Positions 1 through 6,673 of a stretch of DNA of 64,000 bases are shown piece after piece. Numbering within the stretch: position 1 is the stretch's first letter; every line of letters begins with the position of its first letter. Both the position numbers and the translations under genes were made by a program. The notes below the pieces were generated by a model, which was not told the origin of the DNA, searched no databases, and worked only from the letters and a program-made list of their open reading frames with translations. The stretch is from Brevibacillus migulae (lineage in GTDB: Bacteria; Bacillota; Bacilli; Brevibacillales; Brevibacillaceae), in contig NZ_SDKD01000001.1 in NCBI RefSeq assembly GCF_004521915.1, positions 363,466 through 427,465 of the forward strand, written 5' to 3'.

Positions 1-157
1 GCTTTTCCCGGAAATCATCCCAAGTCAGCGGAGGATCGAAATGCTGAAACTCGCCCTGGTATTTTCCGACACGCTGGGTGATGCGAAATCCATTGGCCAC
101 ATAGAAAGCTTCCGTTTCTTCCACAAAAGGCGTCCAATAATGATAGTGAAACAGCAT
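1..157 (-). CDS. VOC-family (glyoxalase/dioxygenase-like) protein, N-terminal part
   Basis: This minus-strand gene runs off the left edge, so only about 52 N-terminal residues are visible. The start is ATG at 157-155, preceded by the strong ribosome binding site AGAGGTG. The visible protein starts LFHYHYWTPFVEETEAFY and continues with GFRITQRVGKYQGEFQHF, the first beta-alpha-beta unit typical of small Bacillus VOC proteins. The substrate cannot be inferred. The family call rests on pattern recognition alone. Confidence 0.6.
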   Translation of the reverse strand, partial: MLFHYHYWTPFVEETEAFYVANGFRITQRVGKYQGEFQHFDPPLTWDDFREK

Positions 158-262
158 AATGTCACCTCTTTCGAAACATTCGTGCGATTTGTTATACAAA
201 AAATGGTATTTCCTGCCCTGCTCTTATGCTATGATGAACCTACTATCGACTAGGGGGGATGT

Positions 263-379
263 ATGATGAATACAAATACTCATGTTAATCATACCGGACG
301 GACAGAGGCTAGAAAAGCAAAGATTAGGGAGGAACAAAGCAATGAGAAAAGTCTTCAATACGGAAGCGATGCCCCTTGA
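263..379 (+). CDS. Possible 38-residue ORF overlapping the cupin gene start
   Basis: ATG at 263 follows a G-rich ribosome binding site (GGGGGG, 253-258). The product is a polar, charged peptide containing TGRTEARKAKIREEQSNEK. It ends at 379, inside the following cupin gene, whose own ribosome binding site lies within this ORF. It could be a small protein translated ahead of the cupin gene, or chance. There is no family resemblance I can name. Confidence 0.25.
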   Translation: MMNTNTHVNHTGRTEARKAKIREEQSNEKSLQYGSDAP

Positions 380-800
380 ATTCACAGAATCTTACGGCAA
401 AAATGCGACTACACTTTACCTGGGAGAAGCAGCCGGGAGCGAAAAAATCTATGTGAACATCGACCGGATTCCGCCAGGAGCGAAAAGCGCCAAATACCAC
501 AGCCACTCGCGACAAGAGGAGTTTTTTATGATCCTGAGCGGCACGGGCACATTGCGGATGAACGGAGAAGAGCGCGCCGTGAAAAAAGGAGATTTCGTCT
601 CCAAACCTGCTGGCAAGGACATCGCTCATCAATTTATCAACACGGGTGAAGAGATGCTGGAGATCTTGGATGTGGGGACAAATGAGCAGGGAGATATTGC
701 ATACTATCCAGACGAGAATGTATACTTAGTACGTGGAACGGGTATCGCGTTTCAAAAAGATCAAGCACTGAAGAATTGGGATTCAGCCCCCAATGAGTAG
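342..800 (+). CDS. Cupin-domain protein
   Basis: A 152-residue single-domain cupin. ATG at 342 is preferred over an upstream in-frame ATG at 282 because GGGAGG lies just upstream and the cupin fold begins only after this point. The metal-binding cupin motifs are recognisable: PPGAKSAKYHSHSRQEEFF (motif 1, with His, His and Glu) and later KPAGKDIAHQFIN (motif 2 His). Small cupins of this kind bind a metal and either catalyse sugar or small-molecule reactions or sense a ligand; the sequence does not say which. It lies 27 bp upstream of an FAD oxidoreductase in the same orientation, so the two are probably cotranscribed. Confidence 0.8.
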   Translation: MRKVFNTEAMPLEFTESYGKNATTLYLGEAAGSEKIYVNIDRIPPGAKSAKYHSHSRQEEFFMILSGTGTLRMNGEERAVKKGDFVSKPAGKDIAHQFINTGEEMLEILDVGTNEQGDIAYYPDENVYLVRGTGIAFQKDQALKNWDSAPNE

Positions 801-827
801 AAAATAGCCAAACGGGAGGGATTTTTC

Positions 828-1391
828 ATGTACGATGTAGCGATTATTGGAGCAGGTCCAGCGGGGGCTTCGGCAGCGCTGTTTACGGCGAAGGCAGGGA
901 AGAAAACGCTTGTGATCGACAGTGACCAAAGCATCACCAAACGGGCGTGGGTGGAAAATCATTACGGTGTGGAAGAGATCACCGGTCCGGATCTTGTCGC
1001 GATTGGGAAAAAGCAAGCAGCGAAATTCGGTGCAGAGCTGATCGAAGGCAAAGCGCAATCGATCGAAAAGCTGGAGGACGGTTTCAAGATTGTAACCGAG
1101 AATGCTACATATGAAGCGAAGCATGTCATTCTGGCGACAGGTCTGATGGCCGATCTGGCAGAGGCATCGGGAATCGAGACGAAGCCAGGGACAGAGCCGC
1201 GCATCAAAACGGTAGTCAAAGCGGATGCGGAAGGAAAGACCAACATCCCGGGAATCTGGGCAGCCGGAACCGCTGCTGGGGTAAGCGTGCATACGATTAT
1301 CACGGCGGGTGACGGGGCAAAAGTCGCGATTAACGTCATCAGCGAGTTGAACGGAGAGCGTTACGTCGACCACGATGTTTTAAAATCGTAA
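828..1391 (+). CDS. Short FAD-dependent oxidoreductase, thioredoxin-reductase-like, lacking the NADPH domain
   Basis: A 187-residue flavoprotein. The N-terminal dinucleotide-binding motif GAGPAGASAALFTAKAGK and an ATG motif (HVILATGLM) mark a Rossmann FAD domain. The C-terminal GIWAAGTAAGV matches the second FAD-contact motif of thioredoxin reductases, where GD usually appears. The inserted NADPH domain and the CxxC redox pair of true thioredoxin reductases are absent, and the protein is roughly 60% of their usual length. Either an external partner supplies electrons, or it is a specialised oxidase. It follows the cupin gene in what looks like a two-gene unit with its own AACGGGAGGG ribosome binding site. 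Confidence 0.8.
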   Translation: MYDVAIIGAGPAGASAALFTAKAGKKTLVIDSDQSITKRAWVENHYGVEEITGPDLVAIGKKQAAKFGAELIEGKAQSIEKLEDGFKIVTENATYEAKHVILATGLMADLAEASGIETKPGTEPRIKTVVKADAEGKTNIPGIWAAGTAAGVSVHTIITAGDGAKVAINVISELNGERYVDHDVLKS

Positions 1392-1403
1392 GAAAAGCAG
1401 CAT

Positions 1404-1433
1404 GCATGCTGGTTTCGGCGGCAAGCCATACTA
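1404..1433 (+). promoter_or_regulatory. Candidate sigma-G (forespore) promoter
   Basis: GCATG (1404-1408), an 18-bp spacer and CATACTA (1427-1433) fit the Bacillus sigma-G consensus gHATR-N18-CATWMTA. It sits 41 bp before a tiny gene whose product looks like a minor spore protein. Consensus match only; not experimentally supported. Confidence 0.45.
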
Positions 1434-1474
1434 TGGACAATGCAGCATATATTCCCTTTGAGGAGGATCACGCC

Positions 1475-1585
1475 TTGTCCAAGAACAACAACACCGAAAA
1501 GCGCCCGACGACAGCTTCGGCTGGATCGCGCGCAACGCCGCCGAAAACGAACGAAAACACCACCCATAATCTTCGCAAGGATTAA
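1475..1585 (+). CDS. Probable minor spore protein, 36 residues
   Basis: TTG start at 1475 with a near-perfect GAGGAGG ribosome binding site at 1460-1466. The peptide is very hydrophilic and rich in Thr, Asn, Lys and Arg (MSKNNNTEKRPTTASAG..., ending in NLRKD), with no hydrophobic segment. This is the composition of minor small acid-soluble spore proteins, although I cannot match it to a named one. A sigma-G-like promoter precedes it and a strong terminator follows at once, so it is a monocistronic unit. The promoter plus composition argue for forespore expression. Confidence 0.6.
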   Translation: MSKNNNTEKRPTTASAGSRATPPKTNENTTHNLRKD

Positions 1586-2148
1586 GAGCCGATGTTTCGG
1601 CTCTTTTTTGCGGAATGGGCATACCCCCCTTTGGGAGCGGGCAATCGGCGGTATTGGTCATTCTTTTCCAAGACACCGCGGATATACTCCACCAGGCTGT
1701 TCAATGCTTGCTGGTCTTCTGTAAGCTTGCAATTTTCATCATCCCAGTGTAGCAACCATACTTTCCCATTGGCCTGGACTTTTAACGAGTATGTATGAAA
1801 TGGAACCTTCATGCAGGGCTTTAGCCATGGTTTCAAATCCCAGACTTTATCATGAAACAGGTTGATTTTTGCCATTTCTTTGTAAATGGACTGCATCTCT
1901 TCCTTGCTGAGCGTAAAGGGTACGGTGAGCGGAGGCTCGGTTACCATATCTTTCGTGTAGGACTGGTTGAATGTGTTCAACGTGTTTTTGGCGTCCACCC
2001 CGTAGGATAGGGAAAAAGCAAAGTCCTCCGGCATTGGCGCTGTCATGACTTGTTGGGATGAGACGGTTTCAAAATAGCTTTTATAGATGGATGTCCCCAA
2101 AATCACACATAAACACAACCATAAAACAGCATCTCTGGAAATCCGCAA
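1582..2148 (-). CDS. Hypothetical membrane-anchored protein
   Basis: A 188-residue protein. TTG at 2148 is preferred because GAGGTGA lies 6 nt upstream; the longer reading has no ribosome binding site. One N-terminal membrane segment (residues about 7-22, VLWLCLCVILGTSIY) is followed by an extracytoplasmic domain with no family I recognise, containing FSLSYGVDAKN, a WDLKPWLKPCMKVPF segment and VWLLHWDDENCKLTEDQQALNSLVEYIRG. Two cysteines could form a disulphide outside the cell. The last residues are encoded by the terminator hairpin of the convergent spore-type gene, so the two stop codons overlap. Stand-alone; no operon partner. Confidence 0.65.
   Translation of the reverse strand: MRISRDAVLWLCLCVILGTSIYKSYFETVSSQQVMTAPMPEDFAFSLSYGVDAKNTLNTFNQSYTKDMVTEPPLTVPFTLSKEEMQSIYKEMAKINLFHDKVWDLKPWLKPCMKVPFHTYSLKVQANGKVWLLHWDDENCKLTEDQQALNSLVEYIRGVLEKNDQYRRLPAPKGGYAHSAKKSRNIGS
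1585..1610 (+). terminator. Rho-independent terminator of the spore-type gene
   Basis: AGAGCCGA / TCGGCTCT stem with a 4-nt loop followed by six T. It starts at the stop codon of the small gene and lies inside the last codons of the convergent minus-strand gene. Confidence 0.8.
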
Positions 2149-2240
2149 CGCAATCACCTCGTCGATAATGACGGAAGCAGATGGAAAAAGTTTCAAATGA
2201 ATCGACCATAGGACTACCCGCGGAAGCATATTTCCCCTAA

Positions 2241-2270
2241 AATAAAAAAGGCTGCATCTACCGCAGCCTA
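2241..2270 (-). terminator. Terminator for the 42-residue membrane protein gene
   Basis: Read on the minus strand, AGGCTGC-loop-GCAGCCT is followed by TTTTTTATTTT. It overlaps the stop codon of the small gene and separates it from the next minus-strand gene. Confidence 0.75.
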
Positions 2271-2396
2271 TTGGTTATCACGGTCCCAGACAGACTCTTC
2301 GAGCACATCCTTTGTCGGTGACAGCGCGTATGCAGCAGCCAACAATTCTGTCAGGCACAGCCCGATGATGATCAAGAAACCCTCCAACATGACCAT
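2268..2396 (-). CDS. Small single-span membrane protein, 42 residues
   Basis: ATG at 2396 (a second in-frame ATG is at 2390) follows AAAGGAGTGGTGGT, a strong ribosome binding site. The peptide has one hydrophobic span (MLEGFLIIIGLCLTELLAAA) and then a short charged tail ending VWDRDNQ. A terminator follows immediately. Its upstream region is shared with the divergent LacI-family regulator, and the perfect palindrome at 2438-2453 lies between them, so it may be a target of that regulator. Function unknown. Confidence 0.55.
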   Translation of the reverse strand: MVMLEGFLIIIGLCLTELLAAAYALSPTKDVLEESVWDRDNQ

Positions 2397-2437
2397 ACCA
2401 CCACTCCTTTATAACGGTCTCACCCCTACCTTACAGG

Positions 2438-2453
2438 CTGAAACGCGTTTCAG
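2438..2453. promoter_or_regulatory. LacI-family operator
   Basis: CTGAAACGCGTTTCAG is a perfect 16-bp palindrome with the central CG step typical of LacI/GalR operators. It lies between a LacI-family gene and the divergent small membrane-protein gene, so autoregulation and control of the divergent gene are the simplest reading. Confidence 0.7.
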
Positions 2454-2506
2454 AGCAAGCAGAAAATTGCAAACCGTGAAATGAGTGAAAAGGAAGCGAT
2501 TCAACC

Positions 2507-3484
2507 ATGGCAAATATCCGGGATATCGCGAAGCAGGCAGGTGTTTCCATCACCACCGTTTCCCGCGTGCTGAATGATCACCCTTATGTAAGCGAAGAAA
2601 AAAGGGCAGCGGTCTTTCGAGCGATGCAAGAGCTGCAGTACCGCCGGAATATCAACGCTGTCCATCTGTCCAAAGGGAAGACCAATATGATCGGTGTGGT
2701 CCTGCCGACCATCAATCATCCTTATTTTGGGGAATTGGTCGACGGGATTGCCGAAGCGGCTATCGAACATGGCATCCAATTGATTCTCTTTCAAACCAAC
2801 TATGAAACGCATAGAGAGCTCGAGGCGCTGGAGCAGCTGCGCGGATCGGTGGTAGACGGAATCATTTTTTGTTCGCGAGCCATCCCGCTGGACATGCTTA
2901 CAACCTTCAAGCACGATGGACCGATTGTATTATGTGAGGACGTGGAACAACCGTATTTTCCGAGTGTTTCGATCTGCCATGAGAAGGCATTTCGCTCAGG
3001 CCTGGATTATTTAACATTAAAAGGCTATGAACGAATTGGCTATTGTATTGGCAGAAAAGACACCGCCAACAGCATGAAAAGAAGGAAAGCCTATGAGGAT
3101 AAGATGCGGGAGATCGGCAGGGAAGTCAGGGAGGAATGGATTTTTGACCGCTGCATCAACATCGAAGACGGGCGGCGTGTCATGAGGGAGTACCTCGCAT
3201 TGCCCGAGAAGCCCGATGCCTTTCTGGTTAGTGCCGATCAAACGGCAGCGGGAATGGTACATGAGGCAAAGCAGTTGCGAGTAAGCATACCTGAGGATTT
3301 GGCGATCTTGAGCTTTGATAATCACCCGATTGCCGAGCTGATGGGTATCTCCACCATTGAAATCCCTACTAGAGAGCTGGGCATCCAGGCATTTCGCACG
3401 TTTTTCAAGCATCTTCATGATCCGGATACGCCCATTGAAAAATTGATGCTGCCCTATCGACTCATTGAGCGTTCGACCATATAA
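2507..3484 (+). CDS. LacI/GalR-family transcriptional regulator
   Basis: A 325-residue repressor of standard family length. The N-terminal helix-turn-helix is clear (NIRDIAKQAGVSITTVSRVL), followed by the hinge helix region YRRNINAVHLSKGKTNMIGV and a periplasmic-binding-protein-type effector domain (residues about 60-325). The sequence resembles Bacillus regulators of maltodextrin and related sugars, such as the YvdE type, but no sugar-uptake operon adjoins it. Its effector is therefore unknown. The palindrome at 2438-2453 is the likely autoregulatory operator. ATG at 2507 is preceded by AAGGAAG. Confidence 0.9.
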   Translation: MANIRDIAKQAGVSITTVSRVLNDHPYVSEEKRAAVFRAMQELQYRRNINAVHLSKGKTNMIGVVLPTINHPYFGELVDGIAEAAIEHGIQLILFQTNYETHRELEALEQLRGSVVDGIIFCSRAIPLDMLTTFKHDGPIVLCEDVEQPYFPSVSICHEKAFRSGLDYLTLKGYERIGYCIGRKDTANSMKRRKAYEDKMREIGREVREEWIFDRCINIEDGRRVMREYLALPEKPDAFLVSADQTAAGMVHEAKQLRVSIPEDLAILSFDNHPIAELMGISTIEIPTRELGIQAFRTFFKHLHDPDTPIEKLMLPYRLIERSTI

Positions 3485-3487
3485 GAC

Positions 3488-3512
3488 GGCTCCGCCAGTG
3501 TACGGCGGAGCC
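3488..3512. terminator. Hairpin between convergent genes
   Basis: GGCTCCGCC / GGCGGAGCC forms a perfect 9-bp stem with a 7-nt loop between the regulator and the convergent gene ending at 3532. There is no T-run on either side, so it is a stable hairpin rather than a textbook intrinsic terminator. Confidence 0.5.
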
Positions 3513-3531
3513 ATTCGAGCTTCAACAATTA

Positions 3532-5310
3532 TTACGGGAGCTTGATCCAATATTCCCCGATATCAAAAGCAACCTTAATCCAGCCATCCTGCTTTTCGAT
3601 CGCTTTCACCACCGTGCCGGGCTCCAGCTTGCCCATAACCTCATAATCATCGCCAGGTCCGCTACGGATCAAAGCTTCCTCTTGCAGGAAGTATTCATTT
3701 TCGGCAAGAGGTGGTGCGGAATCATTCGATGGAGGGGTGTCTTCGCTGCCAGATGAATCCGAAGGCTCAGACGACTCTACGGGGTCATTTGCCGGTTCCC
3801 CCTCTTCGTCTGCAGGAGGCTCCAGCTTTTCCTTCGCTCCATCATAGACAAACTGATCGTCCTTCCAGACATAATGGGCAATTTCTTGCTCGCCATCCCC
3901 CAGCGGATTTGTGACGATCAATTTGCCAGGCGCTTCGATCGTCAAGTCATCCGCTTCCATAGACAGCACGGGCTTCCATGTACTTTCCCCCACAGCAAAG
4001 CCGAGATAGCGAGTGCTTCGTTTTTCCCCTTTAGCCCGAATCATCACGACAAACGTGTTGTTTTCAAGCAGCTGGTCTGTATAGGTAAAGTTGAGAACAT
4101 CCAGATCTTTGTCTAGGGTTGTTTGATATTGGGTCACACTGCCATCGTCATTGAGCCGGGCGTAAAACAATTCATGTTCATCGGAAAAGGCAATCGCATA
4201 AACCTCTTTGTCTTCCTTTTCCTTGGTGGCCATCGTACGGATCCATTTTTTATCGGGATAGGCTTTGTCCAGCATCCGCATCGGATCGTGGATGATCCAC
4301 TGCTTTTCCGCTTCATCGATGGCGTCTGACGTATTCGTATAGGCAGACAGCTCTCCATAAAGTTCCAGCGCTTTGTCAAACAGGTTCCGCTCCATGAACG
4401 ATTGGGCGCGTCCCAATTCTTTTTCCATTGTCTCCTCAATCAGGCGTTTCACCTCTGAATCCGTGGAGAAAATCGAAAAGAGCCGTTCATAATCCTTGGC
4501 GTGCTGGATGAACGAGGCGAGGTCATCCTCGCGCAAATCCAACTGCAGCACCCGCCGCCCTTGCTTCTCTGCGATTTCTTGCAGCCAGACCGGCTCTATG
4601 CCCGCTTCGCCATACCGTTTCCAAGAATCATACAGGGTCGAGATCACCTGGACAAATTCCTGCTGATCCATCAGGTAGGCGAATTTATCCCGGTCGTACT
4701 CGCGAAAGCGCTTGGCCAGCTCCTTATCCTTTGCATCCTGATCGCCAAAAAAGGAGTAGGGGATCGCCGTGAGCACGGGAAGAAAGCTTTCATCTTCAAA
4801 TTGATGCCGGTTCAAATTTTGCTGCATGTGTTGATAGGCTTGCTCTTTTAATTGGATAAACTTCCCAGACCATTTCTTATCTAATTCAAATGTTGCGATG
4901 ATACTGTGAAAATATTGCGAGCTCGGACGATCGTCGGCATAACTCTTTTTGATCTCCAAAAAATGGCGATAGGGAGACAGGAGCTCTGCAGGATCTTTCA
5001 CAGCGGCAGTGCTTTCCAGTTGTTCAGCAAGCGCCTCTGCTTCCTCCCGAGCGACAGTGAGCGAAGACAGCTCATCCTCAAGCTGTGCGCCTTTCGTTTG
5101 GATGGAAAAGGGCAGTGAAGCGAGCTTGTAAAAGCGTTCCGCCTGGGCATAATCTTTTTTTTGAAAAGCGGCTTCCGCAGCGTCCATATAACGCAGCTTT
5201 TCCACTGTGGCATACAGCTTGTAACCGACAGCGCATAAGGCAAGCAATGCCAAGACAAAGAGCAGATTACGCACCCGCAGCGATTGGCGATAGGAAGCGA
5301 AGACAATCAT
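3532..5310 (-). CDS. Membrane-anchored protein with helical (TPR-like) body and C-terminal SH3 domain
   Basis: A 592-residue protein. ATG at 5310 is chosen over ATG at 5316 because AAAAGGAG is then correctly spaced. One membrane segment (about residues 16-34, LLFVLALLALCAVGYKLY) is followed by a long helical region with TPR-like features (AAEAAFQKKDYAQAERFYKLA). Next come a beta-rich region, an acidic low-complexity linker rich in Glu, Pro and Ser, and a bacterial SH3 domain at the C-terminus (ALIRSGPGDDYEVMGKLEPG ... DGWIKVAF). SH3b domains usually bind peptidoglycan or protein, which suggests a wall-facing orientation. It is the last gene of a divergent trio beside the tubulin/VWA operon, and is probably functionally tied to it. 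Confidence 0.75.
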   Translation of the reverse strand: MIVFASYRQSLRVRNLLFVLALLALCAVGYKLYATVEKLRYMDAAEAAFQKKDYAQAERFYKLASLPFSIQTKGAQLEDELSSLTVAREEAEALAEQLESTAAVKDPAELLSPYRHFLEIKKSYADDRPSSQYFHSIIATFELDKKWSGKFIQLKEQAYQHMQQNLNRHQFEDESFLPVLTAIPYSFFGDQDAKDKELAKRFREYDRDKFAYLMDQQEFVQVISTLYDSWKRYGEAGIEPVWLQEIAEKQGRRVLQLDLREDDLASFIQHAKDYERLFSIFSTDSEVKRLIEETMEKELGRAQSFMERNLFDKALELYGELSAYTNTSDAIDEAEKQWIIHDPMRMLDKAYPDKKWIRTMATKEKEDKEVYAIAFSDEHELFYARLNDDGSVTQYQTTLDKDLDVLNFTYTDQLLENNTFVVMIRAKGEKRSTRYLGFAVGESTWKPVLSMEADDLTIEAPGKLIVTNPLGDGEQEIAHYVWKDDQFVYDGAKEKLEPPADEEGEPANDPVESSEPSDSSGSEDTPPSNDSAPPLAENEYFLQEEALIRSGPGDDYEVMGKLEPGTVVKAIEKQDGWIKVAFDIGEYWIKLP

Positions 5311-5325
5311 TGGCATGCTCCTTTT

Positions 5326-6291
5326 CTAAGGTTGCGGCTGATCCGCCGGGTTGGTCCATTCATGAAATTCCGGATCGAACGCATGCTTCGTCATGATGAG
5401 CGACTGCGTGCGGGCGTAGAGTTCAGGCCATTCTCCGGCCGGGCGGCTCTTCAGCAATTTGGCGAGGCGAAGCAACCGTTCCTTCGGCAAATGCTCGAGC
5501 ATATCCAAGAGCAGGACCTGATACCGATCCACATAGGCTTTCATGCGCAAGGCGGCGCTGGCAGCATGGGTCAGAACCTCTACCCCATGCTCATGGCCCC
5601 TGATTTTCTCACGATGCAGCAGGCAATAATCTAGGACACGCTTTTTCAAGAGCGCAGGCTTGAGCTTGGCTACTTCCCGCAAATACGTGATAAAGTCTCG
5701 GTCATAGCGGGAGGGGATCAAGGTATCCAGCTCCAGATCCATATCTTTGCGCAGGATGAAATGATTGAGGTACATGATCTTGCGGATTTTCACGGTATCG
5801 TCATGCAAAAAGTGACCGACTTCCCGCAGCTTTTCGTAGGCATCCTTGTATCGGGAGGCCTTGGCATCCGCCACAGCCTGCTGGATATGGCGCAGCAGGG
5901 CCTGACGGATTTTGGTGCCTTCACCCTGCAGATAGCGGTCAAGCAGTGTCATTTTCTCGACCTCGGCAAACTGCTGCTGCATGAGGCGGAAACCGATCAA
6001 CAACAGCAGGGAGGAGACAAGGCTGACAATCAGTTCGGTCATTGTGCTCGATACAAAGACAGAGAATGACAACAAGACGATCAGACCAAGCAGCTGAATC
6101 TGGCGGTTGCGCCGAGCCAGCCGTTGGGTGATGGCTTCGACGGGAATGTAGGAATGCTCGCGGCCGCACACATCGCAATGGGGCTGCCACAGGACGGAAA
6201 AGTTGTCGCAATGCGGGCAATATTTCAAACGAAGGTAGTGATAACGCGGCTTTTCACTTTTTCTGAATTGAATGGCTAGTTTTTTGTTCAT
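5326..6291 (-). CDS. Zinc-ribbon membrane protein
   Basis: A 321-residue protein starting at ATG 6291 (GTGAGG upstream). An N-terminal zinc ribbon (CPHC ... CDVCG, residues about 25-42) precedes two closely spaced membrane helices (residues about 66-105). The rest is a cytoplasmic helical domain with a Lys/Arg-rich region and no recognisable motif. The start overlaps the end of the upstream 60-residue gene by 38 bp, and the stop lies 15 bp before the next gene, so the three genes form one transcript. Zinc ribbons also occur in the GTPase of the divergent operon, suggesting a common theme. Exact role unknown. Confidence 0.7.
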   Translation of the reverse strand: MNKKLAIQFRKSEKPRYHYLRLKYCPHCDNFSVLWQPHCDVCGREHSYIPVEAITQRLARRNRQIQLLGLIVLLSFSVFVSSTMTELIVSLVSSLLLLIGFRLMQQQFAEVEKMTLLDRYLQGEGTKIRQALLRHIQQAVADAKASRYKDAYEKLREVGHFLHDDTVKIRKIMYLNHFILRKDMDLELDTLIPSRYDRDFITYLREVAKLKPALLKKRVLDYCLLHREKIRGHEHGVEVLTHAASAALRMKAYVDRYQVLLLDMLEHLPKERLLRLAKLLKSRPAGEWPELYARTQSLIMTKHAFDPEFHEWTNPADQPQP

Positions 6292-6436
6292 GTGCCTCAC
6301 TCTCATCATTCAGATTTTCCAAAAGCTGGCGGTCGATCGAGGCTTCATTCAGCCCGCGTTTTTTACGCCTATACAAAATGACGTATCTTCCGCCAATTAG
6401 TAACAAGATCAAAGCCAAAACGGAATAAGTTAGCAT
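6254..6436 (-). CDS. Small membrane protein, first gene of the divergent trio
   Basis: A 60-residue protein. ATG at 6436 follows AGAGGTGAG, although the spacing is long (about 10-12 nt); an in-frame GTG at 6451 is an alternative. It has one membrane span (YSVLALILLLIGGRYVIL), then a basic YRRKKRG stretch and a charged tail. It overlaps the next gene by 38 bp, which suggests translational coupling. Its 5' region is shared with the VWA/tubulin operon running the other way. Function unknown. Confidence 0.6.
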   Translation of the reverse strand: MLTYSVLALILLLIGGRYVILYRRKKRGLNEASIDRQLLENLNDESEAHEQKTSHSIQKK

Positions 6437-6556
6437 AGGGACGCTTCTCACCTCTTTTACGATGATATCATTCTGTCATATTTCGACACAAAGTGAAACG
6501 TAGTCCCACCCATGCTCGTATTACAGGTATATAACGGAAATATCATTTGCTAGAAA

Positions 6557-6587
6557 TTGACGGGGAACGACAGCAGTAATGTAGAAT
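6557..6587 (+). promoter_or_regulatory. Weak candidate promoter of the VWA/tubulin operon
   Basis: TTGACG (6557-6562) and TAGAAT (6582-6587) are separated by 19 bp, longer than ideal. It lies in the 237-bp region between the divergent units. Downstream, the segment TTGCACTATATTGCAC (6600-6615) carries a direct TTGCAC repeat that could be a regulator site. No other clear promoter was found here. Confidence 0.3.
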
Positions 6588-6673
6588 GGAGTGGAAATGT
6601 TGCACTATATTGCACATTTTACTAAAAAAAAGAGATCAAATCGATGCCATACTAGCACGACGGAGGGCAGCAC

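Noticed and set aside
41..253. A 70-residue plus-strand frame at the left edge
   Set aside because: It is opposite the start of the minus-strand VOC gene, which has a ribosome binding site and family motifs.
6600..6615. TTGCACTATATTGCAC as a promoter
   Set aside because: The spacing does not fit a -35/-10 pair; it is more likely a direct repeat or regulator site, unproven.
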